DNA of 25,758 bases from Treponema sp. UBA6988 (GTDB lineage Bacteria > Spirochaetota > Spirochaetia > Treponematales > Treponemataceae): positions 1 to 25,758 of the forward strand of contig DJYC01000022.1 of assembly GCA_002448445.1 (NCBI GenBank), given 5' to 3'. A model generated the notes under the pieces. It did not search any database and was not told the origin of the DNA. It worked only from the letters and a program-made list of their open reading frames with translations. Below, piece by piece: positions 1-9,200 of this stretch. Both the position numbers and the translations under genes were made by a program. The first letter of the stretch is position 1; each line of letters opens with the position of its first letter.

Positions 1-66
1 TTCAACTCAAAGGCAATCCAGACAAGCGACAACATGCTCCAGACCGCAGCAAGCCTTAAGCGCTAA
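1..66 (+). CDS. flgG: flagellar basal-body rod protein FlgG, C-terminal end only (partial)
   Basis: The frame is open from base 1 and ends at TAA 64-66, giving 21 residues that contain NSKAIQTSDNMLQTAASLKR. This matches the conserved C-terminus of distal-rod proteins of the FlgG/FlgF/FlgE family, where the last helix carries the pattern S-K-x-I-Q-T-x-D-x-M-L-x-T and the protein ends in L-K-R. FlgG forms the distal rod of the flagellar motor; in spirochaetes the flagella are periplasmic. The next gene is a rod-binding protein starting 12 nt downstream, which supports a rod operon. The rest of the gene lies outside the window, so FlgG is favoured over FlgF or FlgE by family memory and context only. 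Confidence 0.75.
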   Translation, partial: FNSKAIQTSDNMLQTAASLKR

Positions 67-78
67 GGACGGTAAGCT

Positions 79-645
79 ATGGCAGTAAAGGGTGTTTCGG
101 GTCTAGGCATTACTGGAACTCTTTCCGACGGAAGGGAAGCCATGAATGCAGCCAAGGCAGAAAGCGAAAAGGGCAAGTTTATGTCTCTTATAAACAAAAT
201 GAAGCAGAATGCAGAGGCTACAGAAAAGTCAGAATCTCCAAAGATTGGAAGCGGACTTTCATCAAGCCAGGTTTCATCAAACCACCGCCTGAACGGAGAC
301 TACACCCAGGGCTTCTACAACTTCTATGTTTCCGAATCAGACAAGCATGCCAAGCCGGAAGGTTTTGCCGCCGCAAGCACAACGTCAAAGGGCAAGAAAC
401 CTGTAATCGACAAGACATCAGAGCTTTACGCCCAGTCAAAGGAACTTGAAAACTACATGGTAAAGATGATGCTTTCTTCCGCAAGAAAGACAATCCAGAA
501 GAGCGAGCTGTTCGGAAAGAACGACTATGCCCGCGACATGTACGAAGACATGATGTACGACAACTACGCGGAAAGCCTTACAAAGAATTCCCACTTTGGA
601 CTTGCAGACCAGATTTACATTGAGCTTTCAGGACAGAGGGGCTAA
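79..645 (+). CDS. flgJ: FlgJ-type rod-binding protein (no muramidase domain)
   Basis: 188 residues. The C-terminal half (about residues 112-186) fits the rod-binding domain: ELYAQSKELENYMVKMML, a K-S-E-L-F-G segment, an M-Y-E-D-M-M-Y-D-N-Y-A-E-S-L block, then FGLADQIY. FlgJ caps the growing rod in the periplasm. The glucosaminidase/muramidase domain of enterobacterial FlgJ is absent, as in many non-proteobacterial versions. The N-terminal 110 residues are low complexity, rich in Ser, Lys and Gly, and probably flexible. ATG 79 follows AAGGA (65-69) and lies 12 nt after the flgG stop, so the two are co-transcribed. A GC-rich hairpin with a T-run follows the stop, so this is probably the last gene of the operon. 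Confidence 0.85.
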   Translation: MAVKGVSGLGITGTLSDGREAMNAAKAESEKGKFMSLINKMKQNAEATEKSESPKIGSGLSSSQVSSNHRLNGDYTQGFYNFYVSESDKHAKPEGFAAASTTSKGKKPVIDKTSELYAQSKELENYMVKMMLSSARKTIQKSELFGKNDYARDMYEDMMYDNYAESLTKNSHFGLADQIYIELSGQRG

Positions 646-667
646 TTCCTTCGAACTTTTTTATACC

Positions 668-719
668 GTCCCGCCGGAGCCTTAAAGGAGAGCGCCAGGC
701 GGGGCTTTTTTTTATTTTT
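668..719 (+). terminator. probable Rho-independent terminator of the flagellar operon
   Basis: An 8-bp stem pairs GTCCCGCC (668-675) with GGCGGGGC (698-705, one G-T wobble). A small inner hairpin sits in the loop, and the stem is followed by a run of T broken by one A (706-720). It starts 23 nt after the flgJ stop. The hairpin is bracketed by ATACCGTCC (663-671) and its inverse GGACGGTAT (721-729), the end motif of the dispersed repeat that begins here. Confidence 0.65.
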
Positions 720-720
720 T

Positions 721-990
721 GGACGGTATTTCGTATTTTACATTCATTTGTTGGCTGCAATCGGGAATTTATTCCTTTCCATTCCCCGCTTTCCGGGGTT
801 CCGGTCGCAAGGCTCCCTCCATTCGCTTCGCGAACGGCTTTGCCGCCCCTACAATCGGGCGTATGACCCAAAAAAATCCCTCCATGGATTTTTTTGGGTA
901 TCGGAGATTTGCTTGCAAATCTCCGGGCTGCTAAGCCGCGCATCCGTGCGCTCGCTATTGGTTGGCAAGTAAGAGACCCAAAAAAACTCC
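721..990 (+). repeat. dispersed mosaic hairpin repeat, copy A
   Basis: This non-coding stretch between flgJ and murC belongs to a family also found at 11905-12165, about 16660-16890 and 23829-24000. It opens with GGACGGTA (721-728) and TTGGCT, continues with CGGGGTTCCG and GCCGCCCCTACA, then three hairpins. Hairpin 1 (866-899) pairs ACCCAAAAAAATCC with GGATTTTTTTGGGT. Hairpin 2 (902-925) pairs CGGAGATTTGC with GCAAATCTCCG around TT. Hairpin 3 (938-951) pairs GCGCA with TGCGC. A half-copy of hairpin 1 (GACCCAAAAAAACTCC, 975-990) lies right before the murC promoter. I see no convincing coding frame; short open frames here do not resemble proteins. Confidence 0.8.
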
Positions 991-994
991 ATGT

Positions 995-1023
995 TTGCAA
1001 AGAAATGCCCTCTGTGCTATAAT
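995..1023 (+). promoter_or_regulatory. sigma70-type promoter of murC, leaderless arrangement
   Basis: The -35 is TTGCAA (995-1000), the spacer 17 bp, and the -10 a consensus TATAAT (1018-1023). Only 6 nt separate the -10 from ATG 1030, so transcription should start at or next to the A of the start codon. No Shine-Dalgarno site fits. An upstream in-frame ATG at 991 lies in front of the -35 and cannot be on this transcript. Confidence 0.75.
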
Positions 1024-1029
1024 ATACGC

Positions 1030-2541
1030 ATGAAAACAGATTTGAACACTTTGCCCGAAAACTTAAAGGGTGTCCGCATACATTTTGTCGGAATAAAGGG
1101 AACCGGAATGGCTGCCCTTGTAGAACTACTTAACAAGCGCGGGGCAGTCATAACAGGAAGCGATGTCTCCGAACGTTTTTATACAGATGAAATTCTGGAG
1201 AACCTTGGCATAAAGTCCTTGCCATTCGATGCGGCAAACATAAGCAAAGACATTCAGTTTGTAATTCATTCAAGCGCATACAGTGCAGAAAAAAATCCTG
1301 AGCTTGCAAAGGCAGAGGAGCTTGGAATACCAACACTCTTGTACAGCGAAGCCCTCGGTGCCTATTCTGCTCTTTCCTACAGCGCGGGAATCTGCGGTGT
1401 TCACGGAAAGACCACCACCACGGGCCTTACGGGAACAATACTAAAGGCCGTTAACCTTCCGTCCCAGGCTCTTGCAGGAAGCATAATCACTTCATTCGGA
1501 AAGTCAACCTGCACAATGACGTCCGACTCTTTTGTTCCGGGCGGAAAGAATTATTTTGTTGCGGAAACCTGCGAATACCAGCGCCACTTTATGGCCTACC
1601 ACCCAAAGAAAATCGTACTAACTTCCGTGGAAAGCGACCATCAGGATTATTACCCAACATACGCGGACATAAGAAAAGCCTTTGTTGACTATATATGCCT
1701 TTTGCCGCCTTACGGTCAGCTAATCTACTGTGCCGACGATCCGGGTGCGGTTGAGGCTGCAGGCCTTGCAAAGCAGATGAGGCAGGACTTGGAGCTTGTC
1801 CCCTACGGAACAAATGCCAGTGGCCCCTACAAAGTTTCCCTTGGGGAAGTAAAGAACGGCAGGCAGTATTTTACAATTAATTCCATTGGTGAGTGTGCCA
1901 TCTGCGTACCGGGAGAGCACAACGTTAGGAATGCAACTGCGGCTGTTGCCCTTTGCTCGGAACTTATTGCCTCCGACGGAAAGAATGTATCTGATTTCCA
2001 TGAAAAGATAAGGGAAGGCCTTTTGAATTTTAAGGGCGGAAAGAGGCGCAGCGAAATTATTGGCAGCGCAAAAACACCCGGCGGCCAAGACGTTATTTTT
2101 ATAGATGACTATGGCCACCATCCAACTGCCGTAAAAAGCACCTTGAAGGGATTCAGGAATTTCTACAAGGGACACAAGATTATCGTAGACTTTATGAGCC
2201 ACACATATTCGCGCACACAAGCCTTGCTCGAAGAGTTTGCAGATTCCTTTGGGGCTGCGGACAAGGTAATCATCAACAAGATATATGCCAGTGCAAGGGA
2301 GTCCGCAGAGTTTTTTACCGTAACAGGAAAAAAGCTTGCTGAACATGCAAGCTTCCATCATTCAGATGTCTTCTACTGCGAAGAATTTGACGAAGCCGCA
2401 AAGAAAGGACTTGAACTTCTTTCTGAGCCAAGCGGAAGCCAATATCCCGACGGATACCTTTTTGTTACCATGGGAGCCGGAGACAACTGGAAGGTTGGCC
2501 AAATGATTTATGATGAGCTAAAGAAGGGAGTAAGCAATTGA
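1030..2541 (+). CDS. murC: UDP-N-acetylmuramate--L-alanine ligase MurC
   Basis: 503 residues from ATG 1030. MurC adds L-alanine to UDP-N-acetylmuramate, using ATP, in the cytoplasmic pathway to peptidoglycan. Visible motifs are the N-terminal nucleotide-fold G-loop in RIHFVGIKGTGM (residues 16-27), the Mur ligase P-loop GVHGKTTTTG (123-132), the N-x-x-N-A-x-A-A motif of the central domain (EHNVRNATAAVA), and DDYGHHPTAV (359-368), typical of MurC/Mpl. Mpl could show the same motifs, but length and the GVHGKTTTTG form fit MurC. The start is chosen because a strong promoter ends 6 nt before it and because homologues reach the G-loop after 15-20 residues. The stop overlaps the next start by 4 nt, so translation is coupled to the yicC-type gene. 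Confidence 0.88.
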   Translation: MKTDLNTLPENLKGVRIHFVGIKGTGMAALVELLNKRGAVITGSDVSERFYTDEILENLGIKSLPFDAANISKDIQFVIHSSAYSAEKNPELAKAEELGIPTLLYSEALGAYSALSYSAGICGVHGKTTTTGLTGTILKAVNLPSQALAGSIITSFGKSTCTMTSDSFVPGGKNYFVAETCEYQRHFMAYHPKKIVLTSVESDHQDYYPTYADIRKAFVDYICLLPPYGQLIYCADDPGAVEAAGLAKQMRQDLELVPYGTNASGPYKVSLGEVKNGRQYFTINSIGECAICVPGEHNVRNATAAVALCSELIASDGKNVSDFHEKIREGLLNFKGGKRRSEIIGSAKTPGGQDVIFIDDYGHHPTAVKSTLKGFRNFYKGHKIIVDFMSHTYSRTQALLEEFADSFGAADKVIINKIYASARESAEFFTVTGKKLAEHASFHHSDVFYCEEFDEAAKKGLELLSEPSGSQYPDGYLFVTMGAGDNWKVGQMIYDELKKGVSN

Positions 2542-3407
2542 ACAGCATGACAGGCTACGGCTACAAGGAAGCCGTTATTGAATCAACTCAGGTAAGCGTA
2601 GAAATCCGTTCCGTTAATTCCCGCTTTTTGGATTTGAGCATAAATTTGCCCCAGTACCTTAATGCACTGGAAAGCCGCATAAGAAAGGCAATCTGCTCCA
2701 AAATTATAAGGGGCAAGGTTGATGTCTATATCCGCGTAAAGGATTTGGAAAGTTCCGCAAAAATTGTTGCAGACACAAAGGCTGCCGTCCGCTACAGGGA
2801 CGCAATTGCCTCTGTTGCTCAAGCTGTAGGCCAAAGCGCCAGTGACATTCCCCTTAGCCTTATTATAGAGCAGGAGGGTGTCCTTAACGTAACATACGAA
2901 TACGATGCGGAGGGCTACTGGAAAAAGATAGAGCCTGTCTTTAACCAAGTCTTTGATGCTTTTGTAAATGACCGTGCCCGCGAAGGAGAAAACCTTATGG
3001 CGGATCTCCTTGCAAAACTTGATGTACTTGATTCCTGTGCCGCTTTCTTTAAGAAGTGGCAGCCAAAAATGGAAGCAAAATTCAGGGAAACAATCGAAAA
3101 GAAATTCCACGAGCTTTTGGGTGAACACGTTGACCAGAACAAGATTCTTGAAGAAACTGCGGCAATGCTTGTGCGCTATACAATAAATGAAGAAATCATC
3201 CGCCTGCAAAGCCATCTTTCCGCCATGCGCAAGGAATTTACAGAAAACCCAACGCCGGGTAAAAGAATTGACTTTATCTGCCAGGAAGCAAACCGCGAGA
3301 TAAATACTATCGGAAGCAAGAACCAGTTTACGGAAGTTGGACAGGCCGTTGTAAATGCAAAGGACGCGCTGGAAAACATCCGTGAGCAGAGCAAGAATGT
3401 TGAATAG
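2538..3407 (+). CDS. yicC: YicC/YloC-family endoribonuclease
   Basis: 289 residues. The N-terminus N-S-M-T-G-Y-G and the following SVEIRSVNSRFLDLSINLP match the YicC family opening (typically x-S-M-T-G-[FY]-G ... E-[IL]-[KR]-[ST]-V-N-x-R-[FY]-L-[DE]). The C-terminus has the family's DFICQEANREINTIGSKN block. YicC/YloC proteins are endoribonucleases reported to act in RNA turnover; specific substrates cannot be read here. The start is TTG 2538, preceded by GGGAG (2526-2530) at 7 nt spacing; it keeps the conserved residues ahead of M-T-G, which ATG 2547 would lose. It overlaps the murC stop (TTGA) and is followed 11 nt later by the cytidylate-kinase-like gene. Confidence 0.85.
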   Translation: MNSMTGYGYKEAVIESTQVSVEIRSVNSRFLDLSINLPQYLNALESRIRKAICSKIIRGKVDVYIRVKDLESSAKIVADTKAAVRYRDAIASVAQAVGQSASDIPLSLIIEQEGVLNVTYEYDAEGYWKKIEPVFNQVFDAFVNDRAREGENLMADLLAKLDVLDSCAAFFKKWQPKMEAKFRETIEKKFHELLGEHVDQNKILEETAAMLVRYTINEEIIRLQSHLSAMRKEFTENPTPGKRIDFICQEANREINTIGSKNQFTEVGQAVVNAKDALENIREQSKNVE

Positions 3408-3418
3408 GAGGAGCCTTT

Positions 3419-3982
3419 ATGTCTGATTACAAAATTCCTTCGGGAAAAAGCCTTCGCGTAGCAATAAGCGGAAGATCCGGATGTGGAAACACAACAGTGA
3501 GCACGCTTCTTTCACAGCTTTTGGGTGTAAAGCTTATTAACTTTACTTTTAGAAACCTTGCCCAGGAACTGGGGTTAACTTTGCCCCAGGTAATAGAGAA
3601 CGCAAAAACAGACGACTCCTATGACCGTACCGTAGACACCCGCCAGGTTGAACTTGCCAAAAAAGAAAGCTGCGTCCTTGGAAGCCGTCTTGCCATCTGG
3701 ATGCTAAAAGAGGCAGACCTAAAGGTTTACCTTCTTGCAAGCGAGGAACTCCGTGCCAGCCGCATCTTGAACAGGGAAGGCGGAGACCTTGAGGAAATAA
3801 AACGCTTTACCGCAATGCGTGACGCAGAGGACACAAAGCGCTACAAGAATCTCTACGGCATAGACAACACAGACTACTCTTCAGCAGACCTCATAATAGA
3901 CACCAGCAAGCACCTGCCCGAAGACATTGCAAACATCATCCTGAATGAACTTGAAAAGCGTGGACTGGTAGAAAAAGCCTAG
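3419..3982 (+). CDS. cytidylate kinase-like P-loop protein with altered Walker A
   Basis: 187 residues. The fold order matches small nucleoside monophosphate kinases of the Cmk type: an N-terminal P-loop strand (LRVAISGRSGCGNTT, residues 12-26), a substrate-side helix region, a strand with LGSRLAIWML (typical of cytidylate kinases, where a G-R-x form precedes a hydrophobic strand), the L-x-V-Y-L-L-A-S strand, a lid helix rich in Arg and Glu (R-A-S-R-I), and ADLIIDTS near the end. The expected Walker A lysine is Asn24 (G-C-G-N-T-T), so phosphate binding may differ or be weakened. A strong GGAGGAG (3407-3413) overlaps the previous stop, so it is co-transcribed with the yicC gene. Its stop shares the palindrome CTAG with the stop of the convergent pbpC. 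CMP kinase is the best guess; activity is uncertain. Confidence 0.7.
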   Translation: MSDYKIPSGKSLRVAISGRSGCGNTTVSTLLSQLLGVKLINFTFRNLAQELGLTLPQVIENAKTDDSYDRTVDTRQVELAKKESCVLGSRLAIWMLKEADLKVYLLASEELRASRILNREGGDLEEIKRFTAMRDAEDTKRYKNLYGIDNTDYSSADLIIDTSKHLPEDIANIILNELEKRGLVEKA

Positions 3983-6282
3983 TCTCCGCTGTCAACAACC
4001 GTAAAGCTTGTGCTGTCTCTTCTTCCTGCCGAATCCCATACTGTAAGGACGTGTTTACCTGTCGTTGGGTTACAGGCCATCTGGTGGGTTCCAGTTGTAG
4101 AGCCAAGGTAGTCTCCGTCTATGTCCCAGTAGACGGTGCATTCCTTGTTTCTTTCTGCAACCAGCATAACTGCCGCTCCCTTTTTCCCGTCTATCTCTAC
4201 AGGAATGACTATGTTTGCTCCTCTCTCCGGGAAAACAATTGAAAGTGAGCGCAATGCAGAATCCCTTGCGTTTGAAGGATCTTCTGGGGAAAGTTCCGGC
4301 GGTATTTCCCTGTAGCCCAGGGTGTGCTTTGTGTACCAGTATTCAACCGAAGGGGGAAGGACAAACCATTTTTTTGCAACTGGCATTTGTCCTGCGTACT
4401 TGCCAACCATGTCCCTAACTCCTGCCGAAAATTTTAAGTCGGGTGTTAGCGTTACAATGTGGCAGTAGGGGCAGCAGGAACCCAACGGTGAGTTTTTTGG
4501 CCTGTAGGATATTTTTGTGTCCTCGCAGTTGGGGCCTGCAAGGTATCCTGAATTTTTACAGACGGTTACTTCTTCCAATTCATCATAAGGAAATGCTGGC
4601 CATGAGGAATTTGGAAGAGAGTTAAAGAGGTCAAATAAAAGCGGTGCGGAAGTTGTGTTGCTCTTTATTTCCTTGTTGCCGTTTCCTTCTCCGTTTCCAA
4701 CCCAAACGCCTACTGTGTATTTTGCGGTAACTCCTATTGCCCATGCGTCCCTGTTGCCGGAGCTTGTGCCGGTTTTCCATGCGATTTTCTTTGAGTTGGC
4801 ATAGGTCTTCCATTGGCTTTCTTCTGCGGGGCGTGCTCCGTTTGCCAAAGCGGAAAGTGTAAGGTAGCAGGCTCCGGGGCTTGTTGGGTATTTAGTCTTT
4901 GCAACTGTATTTTCTTCAAGGCATGCCAAATTCATCATGGTGCAGTATGCAAGGGCTGCTTCATTCAGCGTTATTTCTCCGCCTCCCAGTATAAGCGGAA
5001 GACCGTATTGGTCTGCTGTGCGGTTTAGCGTGGTAAATCCGCATTGCTTTAGGTATTCAAGGAATGCCGTTATTCCGTATTGCGACAGGCTTTTTACGGC
5101 AGGAATGTTCAGCGAGCGCGAAAGAGCCTCTCCTGCAGGAATGACGCCCCTGTACTGGGGAATATTGTTTTCTGGCTTGTAGCTTCCAATTCTGGTTGGA
5201 ACGTCAAGAACAAGCTGGTCGGGCAAAACCATTCCGTTGTCAAGCATTGCCGCAAACAAAAATGGCTTTAAAAGACTTCCGGAACTTCTTCTTGCTTGAA
5301 TCAAGTCTACTGCGGAAGTCTTTGTTTCCTTTACGTTTCCTATGTAAGCGACAGGCTTTTTTGTTGAATTGTCTATGATTATTGCGCACACATTCTTTAT
5401 GTTCTTAGAAAGGAATTCCTTGTGCCATTTGTTTACGATTCTGTCCGCGTTTCTTTGCAGGTCAAGGTCAATATTGGTGTAGAATTTTGACCTTCCGGGA
5501 TTCTGCGCCTTTAGGAATTCAAGGTAGTGAGCTGCCTGTGCAGGTAGGGCGAATGGCTTTTCCGGTATTCTTTCTTCAAGGGCAAGCGCAAGTGTTCCTT
5601 CATCAATTATCTTTTTTCTGAAGAGCCTTTTTAAAAGCAGGTCCCTCTTTTTCTGGAGTATTTCTTTGTTTGCACCGGGATATACAAGTGCCGGCTGGTT
5701 TGGAAGCACTGCAAGCGTTGCTGTCTCTGCCCAGGTTAGACTTTCCGGTGGGCGGTTAAAGTATCGCCATGATGCGGCTTCAAGGCCTATGACGTTTCCG
5801 CCGAAGGGTGCGTTTGCTGCATAAAGAGAGAGAATCTGCTTTTTAGTGAGTGTGCATTCAATTATTAGTGCAATAAAGGCTTCTTTTGCTTTTTGCAAAA
5901 CAGTGCGCCTGGGGTTCTTTTCCAGTATGCGCACAGTCTGCATTGTTATTGTGGAACCTCCGGAAACTATTTTGCCTGCCCTTATGTTGGAGGCAAAAGC
6001 CCTTGCTATGGAAGCAAAGTCCACCCCCGGATGAATAAAAAAGCGCTTGTCCTCGAATGCGACTATTGCCTTTTCAAACTTGGGGGGGACATTGCCGCGT
6101 TCAAAACGCCACTGGCCGTCTTGTGCAACGGATGCCCCCAGAAGTGTTCCTCCGCTGTCGTATACTGCGCAGGAAAATGGGCCGGACTTTCCTATAAGGC
6201 TTGCGGTTTGCCAATGGCAGAAAAGCACAAATATGCATTCAACCAAAAATATTATGGCAAACCGCTTGTAAACTTTAAGCAT
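3979..6282 (-). CDS. pbpC: penicillin-binding protein 1C (bifunctional transglycosylase/transpeptidase)
   Basis: 767 residues. An N-terminal membrane anchor (residues 8-23) is followed by a GT51 transglycosylase domain with catalytic Glu77 in AFEDKRFF and the GGSTITMQ motif (108-115). The penicillin-binding domain has S336-L-L-K, S390-L-N and K503-T-G. The C-terminal part (about 600-767) fits the PBP1C C-terminal domain, ending in a compact beta segment. It works in the periplasm on peptidoglycan strands. The start ATG shares one base with the TAA of the macroglobulin gene (TAATG), so translation is coupled. The pairing of pbpC with a bacterial alpha-2-macroglobulin is a known arrangement (E. 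coli yfhM-pbpC), thought to link protease trapping to wall repair after breach. There is no terminator between its end and the convergent cytidylate-kinase-like gene; the two stops overlap. Confidence 0.93.
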   Translation of the reverse strand: MLKVYKRFAIIFLVECIFVLFCHWQTASLIGKSGPFSCAVYDSGGTLLGASVAQDGQWRFERGNVPPKFEKAIVAFEDKRFFIHPGVDFASIARAFASNIRAGKIVSGGSTITMQTVRILEKNPRRTVLQKAKEAFIALIIECTLTKKQILSLYAANAPFGGNVIGLEAASWRYFNRPPESLTWAETATLAVLPNQPALVYPGANKEILQKKRDLLLKRLFRKKIIDEGTLALALEERIPEKPFALPAQAAHYLEFLKAQNPGRSKFYTNIDLDLQRNADRIVNKWHKEFLSKNIKNVCAIIIDNSTKKPVAYIGNVKETKTSAVDLIQARRSSGSLLKPFLFAAMLDNGMVLPDQLVLDVPTRIGSYKPENNIPQYRGVIPAGEALSRSLNIPAVKSLSQYGITAFLEYLKQCGFTTLNRTADQYGLPLILGGGEITLNEAALAYCTMMNLACLEENTVAKTKYPTSPGACYLTLSALANGARPAEESQWKTYANSKKIAWKTGTSSGNRDAWAIGVTAKYTVGVWVGNGEGNGNKEIKSNTTSAPLLFDLFNSLPNSSWPAFPYDELEEVTVCKNSGYLAGPNCEDTKISYRPKNSPLGSCCPYCHIVTLTPDLKFSAGVRDMVGKYAGQMPVAKKWFVLPPSVEYWYTKHTLGYREIPPELSPEDPSNARDSALRSLSIVFPERGANIVIPVEIDGKKGAAVMLVAERNKECTVYWDIDGDYLGSTTGTHQMACNPTTGKHVLTVWDSAGRRDSTSFTVVDSGD

Positions 6283-9200
6283 TATTTCTTTTGTTCAACA
6301 TAAATGCCCGGAATAATTGCGCCTATTGAATCGTCATACATAGCCTCTGCGTGTACGGCCGGAATGTAGAAGCTTCCGTCGTATGCCACAGTGGCGTAGA
6401 ACGTAAGGTCAATTCTGCTTCCGCTGCTCAGGTTAAAGTAGGTGTATACAGCCTCATCCTTAAAGTCCTGGTAGCTGAACGAAGTTGAAGAAGAGCTTTC
6501 TCCACCGCCGATTCTGTCGTTGTTGATTTCCCAGGCAGTTGGGAGCGGCACTGTAAGGGCAATGTTTTCCACCGTCTTTCCAGACGTGTTTGTAACGCGC
6601 ACGTTAATCTTAAAGTCATCGCCGTGCTTTAGTGAACCCGGGTAAACCGTGCTGCCGTTTGAATCTACATAGGAAACTATAAGGCTAAGACCGTCGTTCT
6701 TTGCGGTTTCTGTTCCAGGAACGGAAGTTCCCTTTGCGGTAAGAACACCGTAAAGTGTCTTTCTGCCAGTGTTCTTTATTTCCGCAGTCTGGGAACTGTC
6801 GTCTGATGCAGCAAGCGTTTCTATAACGGTCTGCTTTGTCATTGAACCTGACGTTTGCTTGTTGTTTGCAGTTATCTTGTATTCAGCCTTGCCGCTTTCC
6901 TGTCCGGTGTAGTAGGGCAGAAGGGAAAGCAGGGACCATGCCGTTTCCTGAGTGCTGAGCCACCTGTCGCTGGAAAGGTTTTCTGCAACAGTCTTTGCCG
7001 CATGGGAAGCGGTGCGGTTGTCTTTTATAAGGTTGAGGGTAAAGAGGTAAATTGCCTGTTCCCTTATGCTTGAACTGAATGAGCCGCCCGTAAGCCTAAA
7101 GAATACATCCTGCATTGTGAATTTCTTTATCAGGTCTTTTGCAACGTTTTCTCGTCCGCTTTGTGCGTATGCCGCTGCAAGTAGAAGCCTTGTTCCCTGG
7201 TTCATGCTGCTGTCTGCAAGGCGGTTCATTGCGCCAAGGTTTGCGTGGTTTGCAAGGGAAAGAACAAAGAGCCTGTAAGCCTCGTTGTCTTTTTCGTCGC
7301 CATAACCGTCGCGGTCCTCGTTTTCTTCAAGCCAAGAAAGAAGCGGTGAATAAATTGAATCTGGAACCTTGTAGCCGGCCTTCTTTGCTTCGCAGAGGAA
7401 GTGAAGGGCATAGCAAGAGCCCCACATTGAAGGACTTGTGTTTCCTGGCCAGTAGCCCATACCACCGCTTGCCGTCTGGTACTGAGGATATCTCTCTATT
7501 ACAGACTCAACGTTAGCCTTTACCTTGTCCGTCTGGGCATCGCTAAGCTTGATGAATGAAGGAAGGTAAAGCTGTGGGAAGCCGCCAGAGGTAATCTGTT
7601 CAATACAGCCGTGAGGATACTCTGTAAGGTATGAAAGGCGCTCAGAAAGGTTCAGGGCTGGAAGCAGTGAAAGTTCAACCTGCAAAGATGCCGTGCCCTT
7701 CTGGCTTGGAGAAGGTACGGTTACAGTTTCCGTCTTTCCTCCGCCAACTTCAAAGTATTTTTTGTATGTAACAGGAATACCGCGCGAAAGAACCTTTACG
7801 TTAACTTTGGATTGTGCGCTTATATTGCTTGCGCTTGCGTTAAAGACAAATTCTGCTGTTCCCGGATTCTTTACGGAAGCCCTAAAGCTTACCGTTTTGT
7901 TTTCTCCGGCTGGAACCGTTACGGATTTTGAGCTTGTGTCAAACGAAAGTCCCTGTGCGGCTGCGTTTACGGTAACGTTTCTTGAAGAAGACATTCCGTT
8001 AAAGACAGTGACAGGAATTTCAAGAGTTTCGCCAGCTCCTATTGTGCGTGGCAATACCGGCTGAATCATAAGGTCGCTCTTTACAGGAACCTTCTTTTCC
8101 GCAGTTCCGTATGCACCGTCGTAGCCTGCTACAACAACAGCCCTTACGGAGCCAATGTATTCAGGCATGGTGAATTTTGTTGCCTTCTTTTCTCCAGCCT
8201 TAAGGGTGAAGGGGCCAAAGTACTTTACAACAGGGGTAAAGCGTCCCGTATCCTTTTTGCCGTTGCCCTCATCATCTTCGCCACCACCTATTGCAAGCAG
8301 TGTTTCGAGTTTGCCGGAGTATGCGTTCATTATGTAAGAGTAAATGTCCCAAGACAAAAGCTGCGATGCTTCCTTCTTGTAGAATTCGCTGCGGATGTCC
8401 GGGGCGTGATAGTTTGTAAGTCCAAGAAGACCTTCGTCAACAACAGCAAGGGTGTAGGTCATAGGCTTGCCGTTCTTTTCGCTTACGGAAACAACAGCCT
8501 CTTTTCCAGGCTCGTATTTTTCCGGTACGGTTATCTGCGGTTCAAGGATGGAAGACGGATCTTCTACCATTACCGGAACAATACCGTACAGGCGTACTGG
8601 CAAGCTGTTTGCCGTCTGAAGGTGCTTTTGCAAAAGCGTAACATGCACGTAGACGTTTGGAGCCATATCCCTTGTAAGTGGCAGCTTGTAGACCGTAGTT
8701 CCTTCCTTTGTCTTTAGCCAGCTCTGTGAAAGGATTTTTCCGTTGCGCTCTATTGTAACAAGGGCATGCTCGTCTGCGCCAGTTGCAAAGGAAATAGAAG
8801 CTGTTTCGCCAGTCTTGTACTTCTGCTTGTCGCAAACAAGAGTAACCATGGCTGCACTGCCGGAGCTTCCTTCCTGAGCCCTTCCAGCCCATCCCGGCCA
8901 GTCAATGTAGACAATCTTTGCGGCTGAGTGTCCGCTGTTTCCGTCTTTTACAACAACAATGTAGCGTCCCCAGTCAGGATATTTTACCTGGAACTTAAAC
9001 GATGCGCGTCCCTTTGTTACGTCTGTACTTCCGCTTGCAATCTTTTCGTGATAGTTATCGCTTACGTATGTTGCGCTTGAAAGTGCGTCTTTTTCCCACC
9101 ACCACTTCCATTCAAGCTTGTAGATTGCCCAGTCAAGGCTTGCGCTTTCAACAGGCTTTCCGTCCGGGGTAAGAAGAACTACGTCTGCCGTGTGGTCAGT

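Noticed and set aside
991..1029. Upstream in-frame ATG giving a 13-residue longer MurC
   Set aside because: It lies ahead of the -35 of a near-consensus promoter and would not be on the mRNA; homologues do not need the extra residues.
1720..3215. Two open frames of about 210 codons on the minus strand over murC and yicC
   Set aside because: Both are antisense to well-supported genes and show no motif, promoter or ribosome site.
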